From assembly GCA_011620145.1 (NCBI GenBank), contig WOZT01000221.1:1-7409 (forward strand): a stretch of 7,409 nt of DNA. The letters are read 5' to 3'. This DNA comes from Gammaproteobacteria bacterium. GTDB lineage: Bacteria > Pseudomonadota > Gammaproteobacteria > UBA5335. Shown piece by piece: positions 1 through 7,148 of the stretch. Below the pieces are notes generated by a model, which did no database searches, was not told the DNA's origin, and saw only the letters and a list, made by a program, of their open reading frames with translations. A program made the translations under genes and the position numbers. The stretch's first letter is position 1; the number at the start of each line of letters is the position of its first letter.

Positions 1-232
1 GTACGCCTATGCCGCATTCTCGCTGTACTTTGCGCCTGCGTTCTTTCCCAGGGGGACCCGACTTTCCAGTTGCTGAACACATGGTCAAGGCTTCCACTGC
101 AAGTCTCTGGCACCACCGGACAGGCAGCCGAAGGATCAGGATCTTTGCAATACGATCTCAAGTAAAACCGATTGCTGCCGATCTTCGGGTAAATTAGAGC
201 CTTGGTTTCCACAAGATTCAATCAGGTTGCCG
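1..232. other. Left-edge region, possible tail of an upstream gene
   Basis: No complete gene can be supported here. On the + strand, frame 2 is open from the window edge to a TGA at 74-76 and reads as a hydrophobic, aromatic-rich tail (YAYAAFSLYFAPAFFPRG...), with mostly G or C in third positions. It could be the C-terminus of a membrane protein whose body lies outside the window. Frame 1 is open to a TAA at 163-165 but has weaker codon composition. A third frame opens at 9 and closes at 197 with an arginine- and serine-rich product that looks non-coding. No convincing -35/-10 pair was found for the downstream cyclase gene. An AGG at 224-226 serves as its ribosome binding site. Confidence 0.25.
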
Positions 233-1477
233 ATGCCATCCCCATCCGACACATTGATGCGACTGCAGCGCTGGGTATTCCGCCAGTCGCAATGGGCGCT
301 GGCGCTGGCCATCTATGCCGTTGTGGTTTCAGCAGCGATGGTCATTGCCCCGCTGTTTTATTACGCGGTGGAAGGTCGATTCACCACGGGCATCCTGGTC
401 GCAGCCTTTGGGACTGCTTCGGCCATCTCGATTCCGCTGATGTGGATTTTCCTGAAGATCGCCTACATCCTCATCGACAAGCAGGAAGAATCCGACCGCA
501 GCCGCGCCGACAGTGAGCGCCAGCGCGATATCCTGAGCGGGCTGCTGGACGCCAGTCTGGTGATGCAGCAGAAAGAAGACCTGGTCGAACTGCTGGAAGC
601 GACCATCCAGCATTTGCAGCATCTGTTCCGGCAACACCATTTTGCACTGCTTGTCTATGGCAGGCGGCGCAATGTGGTCCGACATCTGGTCGCCCCGGGG
701 TTATCGGAAGCGGAACAGCGCACGTTGTTGCTCCACAGTCATCTGCTGTTGACCGGCCATCCGGAACAACTGTTCGAGCAACTCAACGCGCTATCTACTC
801 CCGCGGACGCATCGTTGCGGTGGACCCTGTTCCCGCTTTGGAATCGCATGGATCGGATCATCGGACACATGGTCGTCAAAGGTGGGGATCTGCCGCAAGA
901 ATCCCACAAGGCAGTCGAGTTGTTTCGGGATCAGTTGGCAGCGGGCGTGGAAAATCACCTGCTGCGCATGGAACTGACGCAACTCGCCAATACCGACGGC
1001 CTCACCGGCATTTTCAACCGCAGCCATTTTCAGAACACCCTGGAGGCATACCAGGACGCCAAGCGTCAAACGCCCGCGATGGATTTTTCCCTGCTCATGA
1101 TCGACATCAATGGCCTCAAACCCGCCAACGATGGCCATGGGCATCTGACTGGAGATCAACTCATCATCCGGGTTGCCCAGTTGCTCAAGGCCGCTTGCCG
1201 CTCGGAGGACATTGTCTGCCGAATCGGCGGTGATGAATTCGCCATCCTGTGCCCGGCCAGCCGGCAGGAACAGGCCGACCGCCTGGCCGAACGGATTCGC
1301 GAGCAAGTGGGTGAGCGGCCGTTGAAACTGAAAGATGGACGATTGCTGCCCATCAGTCTGAGCATCGGGGCCGCATGCAGTGATGATTGCGGCCCGGAAC
1401 AGATCCTGATCGTTGCGGATCGGCGCATGTACGAGGATAAACAGCGTTTCTACGCCCAGCAGGCCAGCGCCAGCTGA
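233..1477 (+). CDS. Membrane-anchored diguanylate cyclase (GGDEF protein)
   Basis: Predicted diguanylate cyclase making cyclic di-GMP from two GTP at the inner membrane; 414 residues from the ATG at 233. That start has an AGG six bases upstream, whereas the in-frame TTG at 227 would have no spacing to it. Residues about 21-45 and 52-82 form two hydrophobic helices, followed by a charged, coiled-coil-like linker (about 83-105). Residues about 110-245 form a cytoplasmic region of GAF-like character, assigned only weakly. The GGDEF domain begins near LANTDGLTGIFNR (251-263). It has the metal and substrate segment DINGLKPANDGHGHLTGD (291-308) and GGDEF at 332-336. The product-inhibition site RSED (323-326) lies exactly five residues before GGDEF, so both catalysis and feedback inhibition look intact. 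No EAL domain is present. The gene stands alone and converges on the DUF4010 gene. The signal it senses is unknown. Family assignment is firm; the sensory domain is not. Confidence 0.95.
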   Translation: MPSPSDTLMRLQRWVFRQSQWALALAIYAVVVSAAMVIAPLFYYAVEGRFTTGILVAAFGTASAISIPLMWIFLKIAYILIDKQEESDRSRADSERQRDILSGLLDASLVMQQKEDLVELLEATIQHLQHLFRQHHFALLVYGRRRNVVRHLVAPGLSEAEQRTLLLHSHLLLTGHPEQLFEQLNALSTPADASLRWTLFPLWNRMDRIIGHMVVKGGDLPQESHKAVELFRDQLAAGVENHLLRMELTQLANTDGLTGIFNRSHFQNTLEAYQDAKRQTPAMDFSLLMIDINGLKPANDGHGHLTGDQLIIRVAQLLKAACRSEDIVCRIGGDEFAILCPASRQEQADRLAERIREQVGERPLKLKDGRLLPISLSIGAACSDDCGPEQILIVADRRMYEDKQRFYAQQASAS

Positions 1478-1660
1478 GGGCAACGCCAAGCCCATCACAG
1501 CTGAAACAGCTTCTGCCTCCCTCCGCAGGAGCTTGACGACTCATCCAACCGGCGATCGGCGCTGTCAATGCCCCCCTGCCGGTTTGGGTCAATGGATCAG
1601 CATTTCGAGAATGTGATTCGATTGCGGCTGGACGTTACCCACACGCCTTGTGACCCGCAA
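1478..1660. other. Convergent intergenic region with weak hairpins
   Basis: This 183-base gap separates two convergent genes. Two inverted repeats are visible: AGCTG-AAA-CAGCT (1499-1511), and a 7-bp stem AACCGGC/GCCGGTT (1547-1553 with 1578-1584) around a 24-base loop. Neither is followed by a clear T-run on either strand, so neither is a textbook intrinsic terminator. They could still serve as weak bidirectional termination signals. No coding region or RNA gene was recognised. Confidence 0.3.
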
Positions 1661-2926
1661 TCAACTCGTGGCAAGCGCATACTCTACGGCCAGCCCCAAT
1701 AGCGAGGCGCCCATCAAGGTGATGGACACTCGGCTACCCACAGCCCGGCCGCCCAAACCCACTGCCAAACCGGCCTTGACCAGGTTGTTGGTCATGGCCG
1801 CCAGTAAAACACCCCAGACGACGGTATTCAGGGCCAGTCCTTCACGTCCCATGCGTGCCAACGACAAGGTGATCGCGTCCACATCGGTCAAGCCAGAAAT
1901 CATCGCCAGCGCATACAGGCCCTGCTCCCCCCACAGACTTCGGATCCACTCGGCCGCCAGCAGAATCCCCGCCAGCAAAGCGCCAAAACGTAACGCCGTG
2001 CCCAACTGAAACGGGTTGCTGAGCGGCAAGACGCTGCTTTGGACGGCCCGCCGCTGCCGCCACCAGAAAACGCCCGCACCCGCATAGGTCACCAGCGCCA
2101 TCGCCGCCAGCGGCGGCGCCAATCGCATCAGCAACGGGGGATACAAGAGGCCGGAAACCAGCAGGATGCGCGGAAACATGGTGCCGCAGGCCACAAGAAT
2201 CCCGCTTGCCAGAGTGGGGCTCCAGTCCGGGTGCGAGCGCGCCAGTCGGGCCAGATTCAAGGTTACCGCCGTCGAGGAACTCAAACCACCCAGCAGACCC
2301 GTCAGCGGAATGCCACGACCCGGGCCCAACAGCTTGACGGCAAAGTAACCGCCAAACGAAATCCCGGCAATGAGGACCACCATCCACCACAGGCGATAGG
2401 GATTGAATACCTCCCAGGGTCCATAACCCCGATCGGGCAGGACGGGCAGCAATACCACCGAGATCAGCAGCAGATTCAGCGTGGCCTGTAGTTCGCTCGC
2501 CTCCAGCCGCTGCAAACCGGCATGAAGCGTGGGCTTGAGGTTGAGCACCAGGCTGGTGGTCACCGCCCCGGCGGCGGCAAGTTCCAATTCACCAACCCCG
2601 GCCAGTGCTCCGAATCCCAGGGTCAACAGTGCCGCAATGGTGGTCGTTGCGCTGGCCGCCTCGGTTGATTCAAATCGCAGCAGATAGGCCCCACCCAGCA
2701 CTGCAGCCACGGCGAGGATCATGGCAACCAGGATGCCGCCACCGAATGCTTCGCTCAACAGACTTGCCACGCCGCCGAGCAATCCGAGCAATCCGAAGGT
2801 ACGCAAACCGGCGATGCGTTCTCCTTCCGCCAGGGTCCGGGATTGCCATCCCCGTTCCAGGCCGATCAGCAAACCGACCGCAAGCGCGAGCGCCAGATTT
2901 CCAAAGGCTTGTCCCTCCAATGCCAT
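1661..2926 (-). CDS. MgtC/SapB and DUF4010 family membrane protein
   Basis: A 421-residue polytopic inner-membrane protein. The N-terminal part (about 8-130) matches the MgtC/SapB type, with GLLIGLERGW at 18-27 and RTFGLLGLLGG at 42-52. The rest (about 150-420) matches DUF4010, with GLLGGLSSSTAVT at 210-222, SGLTDVDAITLSLARM at 344-359 and TNNLVKAG at 379-386. The two glycine-rich motifs, each followed by a small/acidic or serine/threonine turn, look like related halves of one fold. Many hydrophobic stretches suggest about ten or more membrane helices. The family's function is not established; MgtC itself is linked to growth at low magnesium and to virulence, which does not transfer directly. 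The ATG at 2926 follows GAGGGG with very short spacing, so a TTG two codons later is a possible alternative start. The gene has its own upstream gap and need not belong to the iron operon behind it. Confidence 0.9.
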   Translation of the reverse strand: MALEGQAFGNLALALAVGLLIGLERGWQSRTLAEGERIAGLRTFGLLGLLGGVASLLSEAFGGGILVAMILAVAAVLGGAYLLRFESTEAASATTTIAALLTLGFGALAGVGELELAAAGAVTTSLVLNLKPTLHAGLQRLEASELQATLNLLLISVVLLPVLPDRGYGPWEVFNPYRLWWMVVLIAGISFGGYFAVKLLGPGRGIPLTGLLGGLSSSTAVTLNLARLARSHPDWSPTLASGILVACGTMFPRILLVSGLLYPPLLMRLAPPLAAMALVTYAGAGVFWWRQRRAVQSSVLPLSNPFQLGTALRFGALLAGILLAAEWIRSLWGEQGLYALAMISGLTDVDAITLSLARMGREGLALNTVVWGVLLAAMTNNLVKAGLAVGLGGRAVGSRVSITLMGASLLGLAVEYALATS

Positions 2927-2962
2927 CCCCTCTTCAATGGTTTATTGCGATCCACCACGCGG

Positions 2963-2990
2963 GTTATCGGCTCCATGCTACCGCATGCAA
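2963..2990 (-). promoter_or_regulatory. Candidate promoter of the DUF4010 gene
   Basis: On the minus strand TTGCAT (2985-2990, three of six matches to the sigma-70 -35 consensus) lies 16 bases before GATAAC (2963-2968, four of six to the -10 consensus). The -10 hexamer is 36 bases before the ATG at 2926, so the position is right for a short 5' UTR. The match is modest and chance occurrence cannot be ruled out. Confidence 0.3.
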
Positions 2991-3026
2991 TTTGGACGTG
3001 CCTTTCGGATGAAGACCGCCAAAAGG

Positions 3027-3092
3027 CAACAGCTTTTCAGGTTGTCTGTTGTGGAGAGAAAGGGGGCCATAAGAGGGATTAAAAAATGGCCC
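3027..3092 (-). terminator. Hairpins after piuC, possible operon terminator
   Basis: Downstream of the piuC stop there is a perfect 7-bp inverted repeat GGGCCAT/ATGGCCC (3064-3070 with 3086-3092). Its 15-base loop contains a run of six T on the minus strand. Further on is a 6-bp repeat CAACAG/CTGTTG (3027-3032 with 3046-3051). The first stem has no T-tract directly after it, so it is not a canonical intrinsic terminator. Its place at the end of the four-gene operon and before the next promoter makes a termination or mRNA 3'-end role plausible. Confidence 0.35.
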
Positions 3093-3114
3093 GCCTCTGA
3101 AATGGAAGGGATTT

Positions 3115-3786
3115 TCACAGCTCTGCTGCCGCGCGCAGCAGATTATGGTAAACCCCCGTCAAGCTCAGGATTTCCGGGCTTTTCGGGGCGCGCTCGCGTA
3201 ATGAACGGATCGCACAATCCAGCTCATACAGGGCGCGGCGCTGACCGGCTTCGCGCACCAGACTCTGCACCCACAATACCGCCACATCGCGGCGCCCACG
3301 CGTGATGGGCTGTACCGCATGGATGCTGCTCGCCGGATAGAGCACCAGATCGCCGGCATTGCCCTTCACCGTGCGCGCGCCATAGCTGTCGTCGATGGCG
3401 AGTGCGCCACCGTCGTAGTGTTCCGGTGCGTTCAAAAACAGGGTTGCCGCAAGATCGGCGCGCAGCGGCATGTCATCGAAGCGAATGGCATTGTCGACAT
3501 GGGCGCCAAAGGCCATGCCGGGCAGGTAGCGGTTGATCAGGGCAGGATGGACCCGCCGTGGCAGTGCGGCGCTGACGAAATCAACCGAAGCCTCCAGCGC
3601 GGCGCCGATCAAGGCCTGGAGGGCCCGAGTCTGGGGAGCGTCGGACGGTAACTGGAGATTCTGCTTGACCGAGGCAGCCAGCATGCCGGCGGTGACGCGA
3701 CCATCGCCAAACGATGCCGAATCCAATAACGCCTGCGCACGAGCCAACGCCGAGTCGTCCAGGAGTCGCGGGATGACGATCAACAT
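3115..3786 (-). CDS. piuC: PiuC/YbiX-type Fe(II)/2-oxoglutarate hydroxylase
   Basis: Predicted PKHD-type Fe(II)- and 2-oxoglutarate-dependent dioxygenase, cytoplasmic, 223 residues, close to the usual length of about 225. The iron triad is visible as H96 and D98 in GAHVDNA and H156 in SSIHAVQPITRG. R163 and R166 in the TRGRR segment that follows are candidates for binding the 2-oxoglutarate carboxylate. The N-terminus MLIVIPRLLD and the ending LTGVYHNLLRAAAEL are typical of the family. Start choice: the ATG at 3786 shares its A with the TGA of the PepSY gene (TGATG), which suggests translational coupling. The same frame stays open upstream, but only as an arginine-rich shadow of the PepSY gene. 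Family members sit next to Fiu/PiuA siderophore receptors in E. coli (ybiX) and Pseudomonas (piuC), as here. The substrate is not established; a role in handling imported siderophore is an inference. Confidence 0.95.
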   Translation of the reverse strand: MLIVIPRLLDDSALARAQALLDSASFGDGRVTAGMLAASVKQNLQLPSDAPQTRALQALIGAALEASVDFVSAALPRRVHPALINRYLPGMAFGAHVDNAIRFDDMPLRADLAATLFLNAPEHYDGGALAIDDSYGARTVKGNAGDLVLYPASSIHAVQPITRGRRDVAVLWVQSLVREAGQRRALYELDCAIRSLRERAPKSPEILSLTGVYHNLLRAAAEL

Positions 3787-4400
3787 CAGAGTGCCCGGAT
3801 TACGAGGATGGTCCCGAGCACCGTACTGCCACCCACCAGACCGACAGCCAACAGCCGCCCCGGATGCAGTTTGGTCCACAGCAGGACGCCGCTCAGGGTC
3901 AAGGCAACCATGGCCCCGGCCAGGGTATCGGCAAACAATACCCAGCCCGCCCCAAGCCCTGCCCCGGTGTGCAGGCGGGCCAGCATGGCGAAGAAATTGG
4001 CGCGCTCGCGCGTCACCTCGGCACGCGGCTCGCCGGCCCAATAGATCACCTGCACCCGCTCCTGTGGCGTGTTGAGCATCACATTCCAGCGCTTTCCCCG
4101 CTCGGTGGCGGCTACCGGTTCGGCTGTGGGACGACGCTTCTCATCCGGAATGCGCACCTTTGCCTGCGGCAGCGCCAGCGCGCCGGGTAACCAGGCCGCC
4201 AGCGCCTGGGGACTTGCGCCCGCCGTCGACGGCACCTCGATGCGCTGGTGCGTGGGCGCATAGGCCATCAGATCAAGCTTCAGCACGGCGCGATGATTGA
4301 GCACAAACCCGGAGACGCCGAACAGCAATCCGAGCACGGCGCCCCACAGCCCAATCCAGCCATGCAGGCGCGCGATCCACGCCACCGTCGCCGGTCCCAT
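3786..4400 (-). CDS. Small PepSY-type inner-membrane protein
   Basis: A 204-residue inner-membrane protein of the PepSY-associated transmembrane helix type. Helix 1 (about 13-34) is in RLHGWIGLWGAVLGLLFG. A periplasmic segment of about 100 residues follows (about 38-135), with RWNVMLNTPQERVQVIYW at 104-121 resembling a PepSY strand region. Helices 2 and 3 occupy about 150-176 and 182-201. Histidines H13 and H36 near helix 1 and H144 before helix 2 (in ARLHTG) sit at membrane boundaries and could bind haem or metal; that is an inference. A strong Shine-Dalgarno GAGGAAA (4407-4413) lies six bases before the ATG, 46 bases after the receptor stop. The gene overlaps piuC by one base. Larger relatives such as PiuB are proposed ferric reductases or iron-release proteins. 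This short version has no flavin or NAD domain, so any redox role would need a partner. Confidence 0.85.
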   Translation of the reverse strand: MGPATVAWIARLHGWIGLWGAVLGLLFGVSGFVLNHRAVLKLDLMAYAPTHQRIEVPSTAGASPQALAAWLPGALALPQAKVRIPDEKRRPTAEPVAATERGKRWNVMLNTPQERVQVIYWAGEPRAEVTRERANFFAMLARLHTGAGLGAGWVLFADTLAGAMVALTLSGVLLWTKLHPGRLLAVGLVGGSTVLGTILVIRAL

Positions 4401-4446
4401 CAGCGCTTTCCTCGTTCATCTGCCATGGAATTTTCCCGCGTAGCGG

Positions 4447-6561
4447 TCACAGTGGCACTTTCAGCGAGAGGATGGCCGCGCGGGGCGATCCGGGCAAGGC
4501 TGATCGAAGCTGGCCCGATTCATAATACGTTTCGTCAGTGAGGTTCTGGACATTGAGCTGGATGGCCCAGTGCGACAGCTCATAACCCAGCATCAGGTCC
4601 ACACGCTCATAGCCTGGCAGTTGGGCGGTGTTGCCGTTGTCGGTATAGCGTGAGGAGACAAAATACACGCCGCCGCCCAGATTCCAGTTTGGCGCGAAAG
4701 CCCAGTCCGCCCAGACCACGCCCTGCTGGCGGGCCACATTGGGCGGCCGATTGCCTTCGATCGGAACGCCATTCTGCAATGCGTTCGAACGGGCGATCTC
4801 GGCATCCAGCCAGGCCGCACTTGCAAATGCGCTCACGGTATCCGTGATCTTGCCGCTCAACTCGACTTCCAGGCCATTGGTGATCTGCTGGCCGGCCAGA
4901 ATGGTCAGACTGGGATCCGTCGGATCCGGTGTACGGGCATTGTCCTTGTCGAGTCTGAAGAGCGCTGCCGCCAGCCCCAGGCGCCCACCCAGCAACTCTT
5001 GCTTTGTCCCGAATTCATAGTTGGTCGATTCTTCGGGAGAAAGATCCGCCGTTGCCGCGCTGAGGGTGAATGTTTCCGCCGATGGGTTGAAGGACTGCCC
5101 CGCGCTCACATACCAGGATGAGAATTCACTCGGTTGCCAGATCACGCCGGCGCGTGGACTCAGGAAATGGGTATCCTCTGACAGCCGGTCCTGACTCAAT
5201 CGATTAGCGAAATCTGCCTGGAAGCGATCGAAGCGCGCGCCGCCAATCAGCTTCCACCGCTCATTCAGGGCCAATTGTTCCTGCAGATACAGCGCCTGGG
5301 TCTTGGCCAGTGTGTCGCGATCCGTCGCCAGCCCCCCGTCCAGATCGTTGGCGCGACCGACACCCACGCTGGCATCGGATACCGGATCGAAGATTGCAAT
5401 CGATGCAACATCCGTCGAGTTCTTGCTGCGGAAATCGTAGTCTTCCCGAGCGAGTTCAGCGCCGACCAGGAGCGTGTGCTCATGGCCAAGCCACTCGCCT
5501 GTCAGGATCAAGTCGGTCTGGTTGATGAGATTCTGTTGTCCACTGGCGCGCAATGCCTGGGTGCGTGCCACGGTCGAACCAAAACCCACATCCGTCACCT
5601 CCCCGAAGAGATGCGTGCGGTAATCGCGCTGGTAATCGCCGTAGCGGGTCGTATTGCGCAAGCGCAGATTGTCAGCCAGTCCCACATCCAGCACGGCCGT
5701 GGTCATGGCCACGTCGAATTGCTGGAAGCGATCGTCGGCAAAACCATAGAAGGTATCGCGCCCGACATCCGCTGGCCGCCCCCGGAACATCGGGACGCCA
5801 TAGTCGAAGACCGAATCCTCGTGCTGGTAGAGACCCTGAAGGGTGAAGAAGCTGTCGCTGCCCAATTGCAACCGGCCCGCTGGGGCAATGGCCTTGCGCT
5901 CCAGGAAATTCTGATCGCGGAAGCTGTCGGCATCGTGGTAGAGCGCGCTCACACGCCCGGCCAGCTGGTCGTTTCCGAGATTCGCATCCACGGACAGGCG
6001 GCGCAGATCATAGCTACCGAGGCTCAGATCGGCAGAAAAATCGTCGCCCGCATGCGCTTGCTTGGAAAGCAGGTTGACAATACCGCCCGTGGTACCGCGA
6101 CCGAACAACATGGAGGACGGCCCTTTGAGCACGTCCACCCCCTCCAGGAAAAACGTATCCCTGAAATACTGGCCATTGTCCTTGACGCCATCGAGATAAG
6201 TGTCCGAATTGGCGGGGAAGCCCCGCAAGGTGATCGAGTCACCCGTGCGACCGCCTTCACCGGCCGCAAGGGTCAAACCCGGCACATTGCGCAGGGCATC
6301 GCGCAAGCTGAACGCAGCCTGGGATTCGATCAGTTCTTCCGGTACCACCGTGATCGCCTGGGGAATGTCGCGTAGCGGGGTCTCGGTGCGCGTGGCGCTG
6401 CGGCTGCTTTCCGTCCGGTAACCGCTGTCGACGGCCTCGCCCTGGACTTCCACCTCCGGCAGCACGGCCGCTGATTCAGTGGCCACGGACAAGGCGGGAT
6501 ACAGCGCTGCCACGGCCAGCGACAAGGAGACATTCTTTCGTGATGGCGCATTGATTTTCAT
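4447..6561 (-). CDS. fiu: TonB-dependent catecholate siderophore receptor (Fiu/PiuA type)
   Basis: Outer-membrane TonB-dependent receptor of 704 residues, predicted to import ferric catecholate siderophores or their breakdown products. A signal peptide covers about residues 1-27 (MKINAPSRKN then a hydrophobic stretch to ALSVA). The TonB-box region is near LPEVEVQGE (34-42). The plug domain (about 60-170) shows DIPQAITVVPEELI, LRGFPANSDTYLDG and GVDVLKGPSSMLFGRGTTGG (141-160). The remainder is a 22-strand-type barrel with a Fiu-like order of motifs, ending in VQNLTDETYYESGQ and SLKVPL. The last residue is leucine rather than the aromatic common in barrel proteins. The ATG at 6561 is preferred because GGGAA lies five bases upstream and the signal peptide starts there; an in-frame GTG at 6597 would add 12 residues. 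The PiuC neighbour supports the Fiu/PiuA assignment (piuA is the Pseudomonas name). The exact ligand cannot be told from sequence. Confidence 0.93.
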   Translation of the reverse strand: MKINAPSRKNVSLSLAVAALYPALSVATESAAVLPEVEVQGEAVDSGYRTESSRSATRTETPLRDIPQAITVVPEELIESQAAFSLRDALRNVPGLTLAAGEGGRTGDSITLRGFPANSDTYLDGVKDNGQYFRDTFFLEGVDVLKGPSSMLFGRGTTGGIVNLLSKQAHAGDDFSADLSLGSYDLRRLSVDANLGNDQLAGRVSALYHDADSFRDQNFLERKAIAPAGRLQLGSDSFFTLQGLYQHEDSVFDYGVPMFRGRPADVGRDTFYGFADDRFQQFDVAMTTAVLDVGLADNLRLRNTTRYGDYQRDYRTHLFGEVTDVGFGSTVARTQALRASGQQNLINQTDLILTGEWLGHEHTLLVGAELAREDYDFRSKNSTDVASIAIFDPVSDASVGVGRANDLDGGLATDRDTLAKTQALYLQEQLALNERWKLIGGARFDRFQADFANRLSQDRLSEDTHFLSPRAGVIWQPSEFSSWYVSAGQSFNPSAETFTLSAATADLSPEESTNYEFGTKQELLGGRLGLAAALFRLDKDNARTPDPTDPSLTILAGQQITNGLEVELSGKITDTVSAFASAAWLDAEIARSNALQNGVPIEGNRPPNVARQQGVVWADWAFAPNWNLGGGVYFVSSRYTDNGNTAQLPGYERVDLMLGYELSHWAIQLNVQNLTDETYYESGQLRSALPGSPRAAILSLKVPL

Positions 6562-6599
6562 AAGGGTTCCCAAGCTTCCAAGTATTTCACTAACCACAG

Positions 6600-6614
6600 G
6601 CGCGGAGGACGCGC
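6600..6614 (-). other. GC hairpin between hemP and the receptor gene
   Basis: A perfect inverted repeat GCGCG-(5-base loop)-CGCGC lies in the 115-base gap between the hemP stop and the receptor ATG. It has no T-run after it, so it is unlikely to terminate fully. It might stabilise an mRNA end or separate expression of hemP from the receptor. The gap also contains two copies of GGCTGGC (6616-6622 and 6641-6647). Confidence 0.35.
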
Positions 6615-6676
6615 GGGCTGGCTACTCGGGAGGACCCTTTGGCTGGCAGAGACCGTTGATGTCCGTTAAATCATTG

Positions 6677-6841
6677 CTATTTGGTCAGCAGCAATTTGCC
6701 GGCGGATGTGAGCTGCAATCGATAGACTTCGCCGGCGTGGTGGATACGAAGCTCTCGCGCACCGCCAAACAGCGTTTCCGATTTCACTTCAGGCGATGGA
6801 CGCACAGGCACTGGTTGGCGTGGCGGCTGGGCTTTCGTCAT
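6677..6841 (-). CDS. hemP: HemP family protein
   Basis: Small cytoplasmic protein of the HemP/HmuP family (54 residues from the ATG at 6841). The hallmark C-terminal core is complete: SETLFGGARELRIHHAG, followed by EVYRLQLTSAGKLLLTK up to the TAG at 6677-6679. HemP/HmuP proteins are associated with haem and iron uptake loci, and HmuP has been described as a transcriptional co-regulator of a haem receptor gene. Start choice: the frame opens further upstream at ATG 6952 (91 residues), but those 37 codons have a low share of G or C in third position (13 of 37, against 32 of 54 in the core) and no Shine-Dalgarno at 6952. The 54-residue form also fits the family's usual length. Its own ribosome binding site is poor (AGGG touches the ATG; a GGA lies nine bases upstream). 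It precedes the siderophore receptor by 115 bases and is probably co-transcribed with it. Confidence 0.8.
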   Translation of the reverse strand: MTKAQPPRQPVPVRPSPEVKSETLFGGARELRIHHAGEVYRLQLTSAGKLLLTK

Positions 6842-6955
6842 CCCTGGAATTCCATCAATTCCTGCGTGTGATGGGGGTACAGAGAGTGGGGAAAGTTGAT
6901 CGTCATAAATGTCTGCTGGCGTGGGTCTTGAAGAACCCATCCAATGCACCATGAA

Positions 6956-7024
6956 TCACTTTGTGACATCGTCGGAACGCCCCCCAACTTCGCTATCGCG
7001 CTTCCCGCCCCGGATCCTCGTCAC
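6956..7024 (-). CDS. Possible 22-residue leader peptide before hemP
   Basis: A GTG at 7024 is preceded by AGGAG (7032-7036) with an ideal seven-base spacing. It opens a 22-codon frame (begins MTRIRGGKRDSEVGGR) ending at TGA 6956-6958, three bases before the upstream ATG option of hemP (6952) and in the same frame. G or C fills 16 of 22 third positions. A GTG at 7030 is an alternative start with unusable spacing. The peptide matches nothing I recognise. Against it: a GTG start, a short length easily open by chance, and the hemP start at 6841 being better supported than the one at 6952. Confidence 0.2.
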   Translation of the reverse strand: MTRIRGGKRDSEVGGRSDDVTK

Positions 7025-7036
7025 CGCCACGCTCCT

Positions 7037-7064
7037 GCCGGCCCGTGCTTACTCGGATGCCGGC
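7037..7064 (-). promoter_or_regulatory. Strong GC hairpin in the hemP 5' leader
   Basis: In the minus-strand RNA, GCCGGC (7059-7064) pairs with GCCGGC (7037-7042). Inside it CCG (7054-7056) pairs with CGG (7043-7045), giving nine G-C pairs broken by a two-base AT bulge around an eight-base loop. The stem ends exactly where the AGGAG Shine-Dalgarno of the small leader frame begins. No T-run follows, so it is not an intrinsic terminator. It may control ribosome access or mRNA stability. It matches no riboswitch class I can name. Confidence 0.45.
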
Positions 7065-7148
7065 GAGAACAGACACTAAAAAACTTATCGTGCTGTGAAT
7101 CAATGCCGACACCAGAGCAGGATCATAACCGGCACCGCAAGTAACGTC

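Noticed and set aside
791..1498. Minus-strand frame of 235 codons opposite the cyclase gene
   Set aside because: It is antisense to the intact GGDEF domain and shows no family features.
2039..2491. Plus-strand frame of 150 codons opposite the DUF4010 gene
   Set aside because: Its product is low-complexity, rich in Gln, Arg and His, as expected for the complement of a hydrophobic membrane-protein gene.
3787..4041. N-terminal extension of PiuC by 85 residues
   Set aside because: The extension overlaps the PepSY gene in another frame, is rich in arginine and glycine like a shadow frame, and would make PiuC much longer than its family.
5275..6375. Long + strand reading frame (366 codons) opposite the receptor gene
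   Set aside because: It lies wholly antisense to a well-supported TonB-dependent receptor. Its product has no recognisable domain, signal or motif, and long antisense frames are common in GC-rich genes.
7076..7090. T-run in the hemP leader as an attenuator
   Set aside because: Six T occur on the minus strand here, but no stable GC-rich stem precedes them, and the strong hairpin lies downstream instead.
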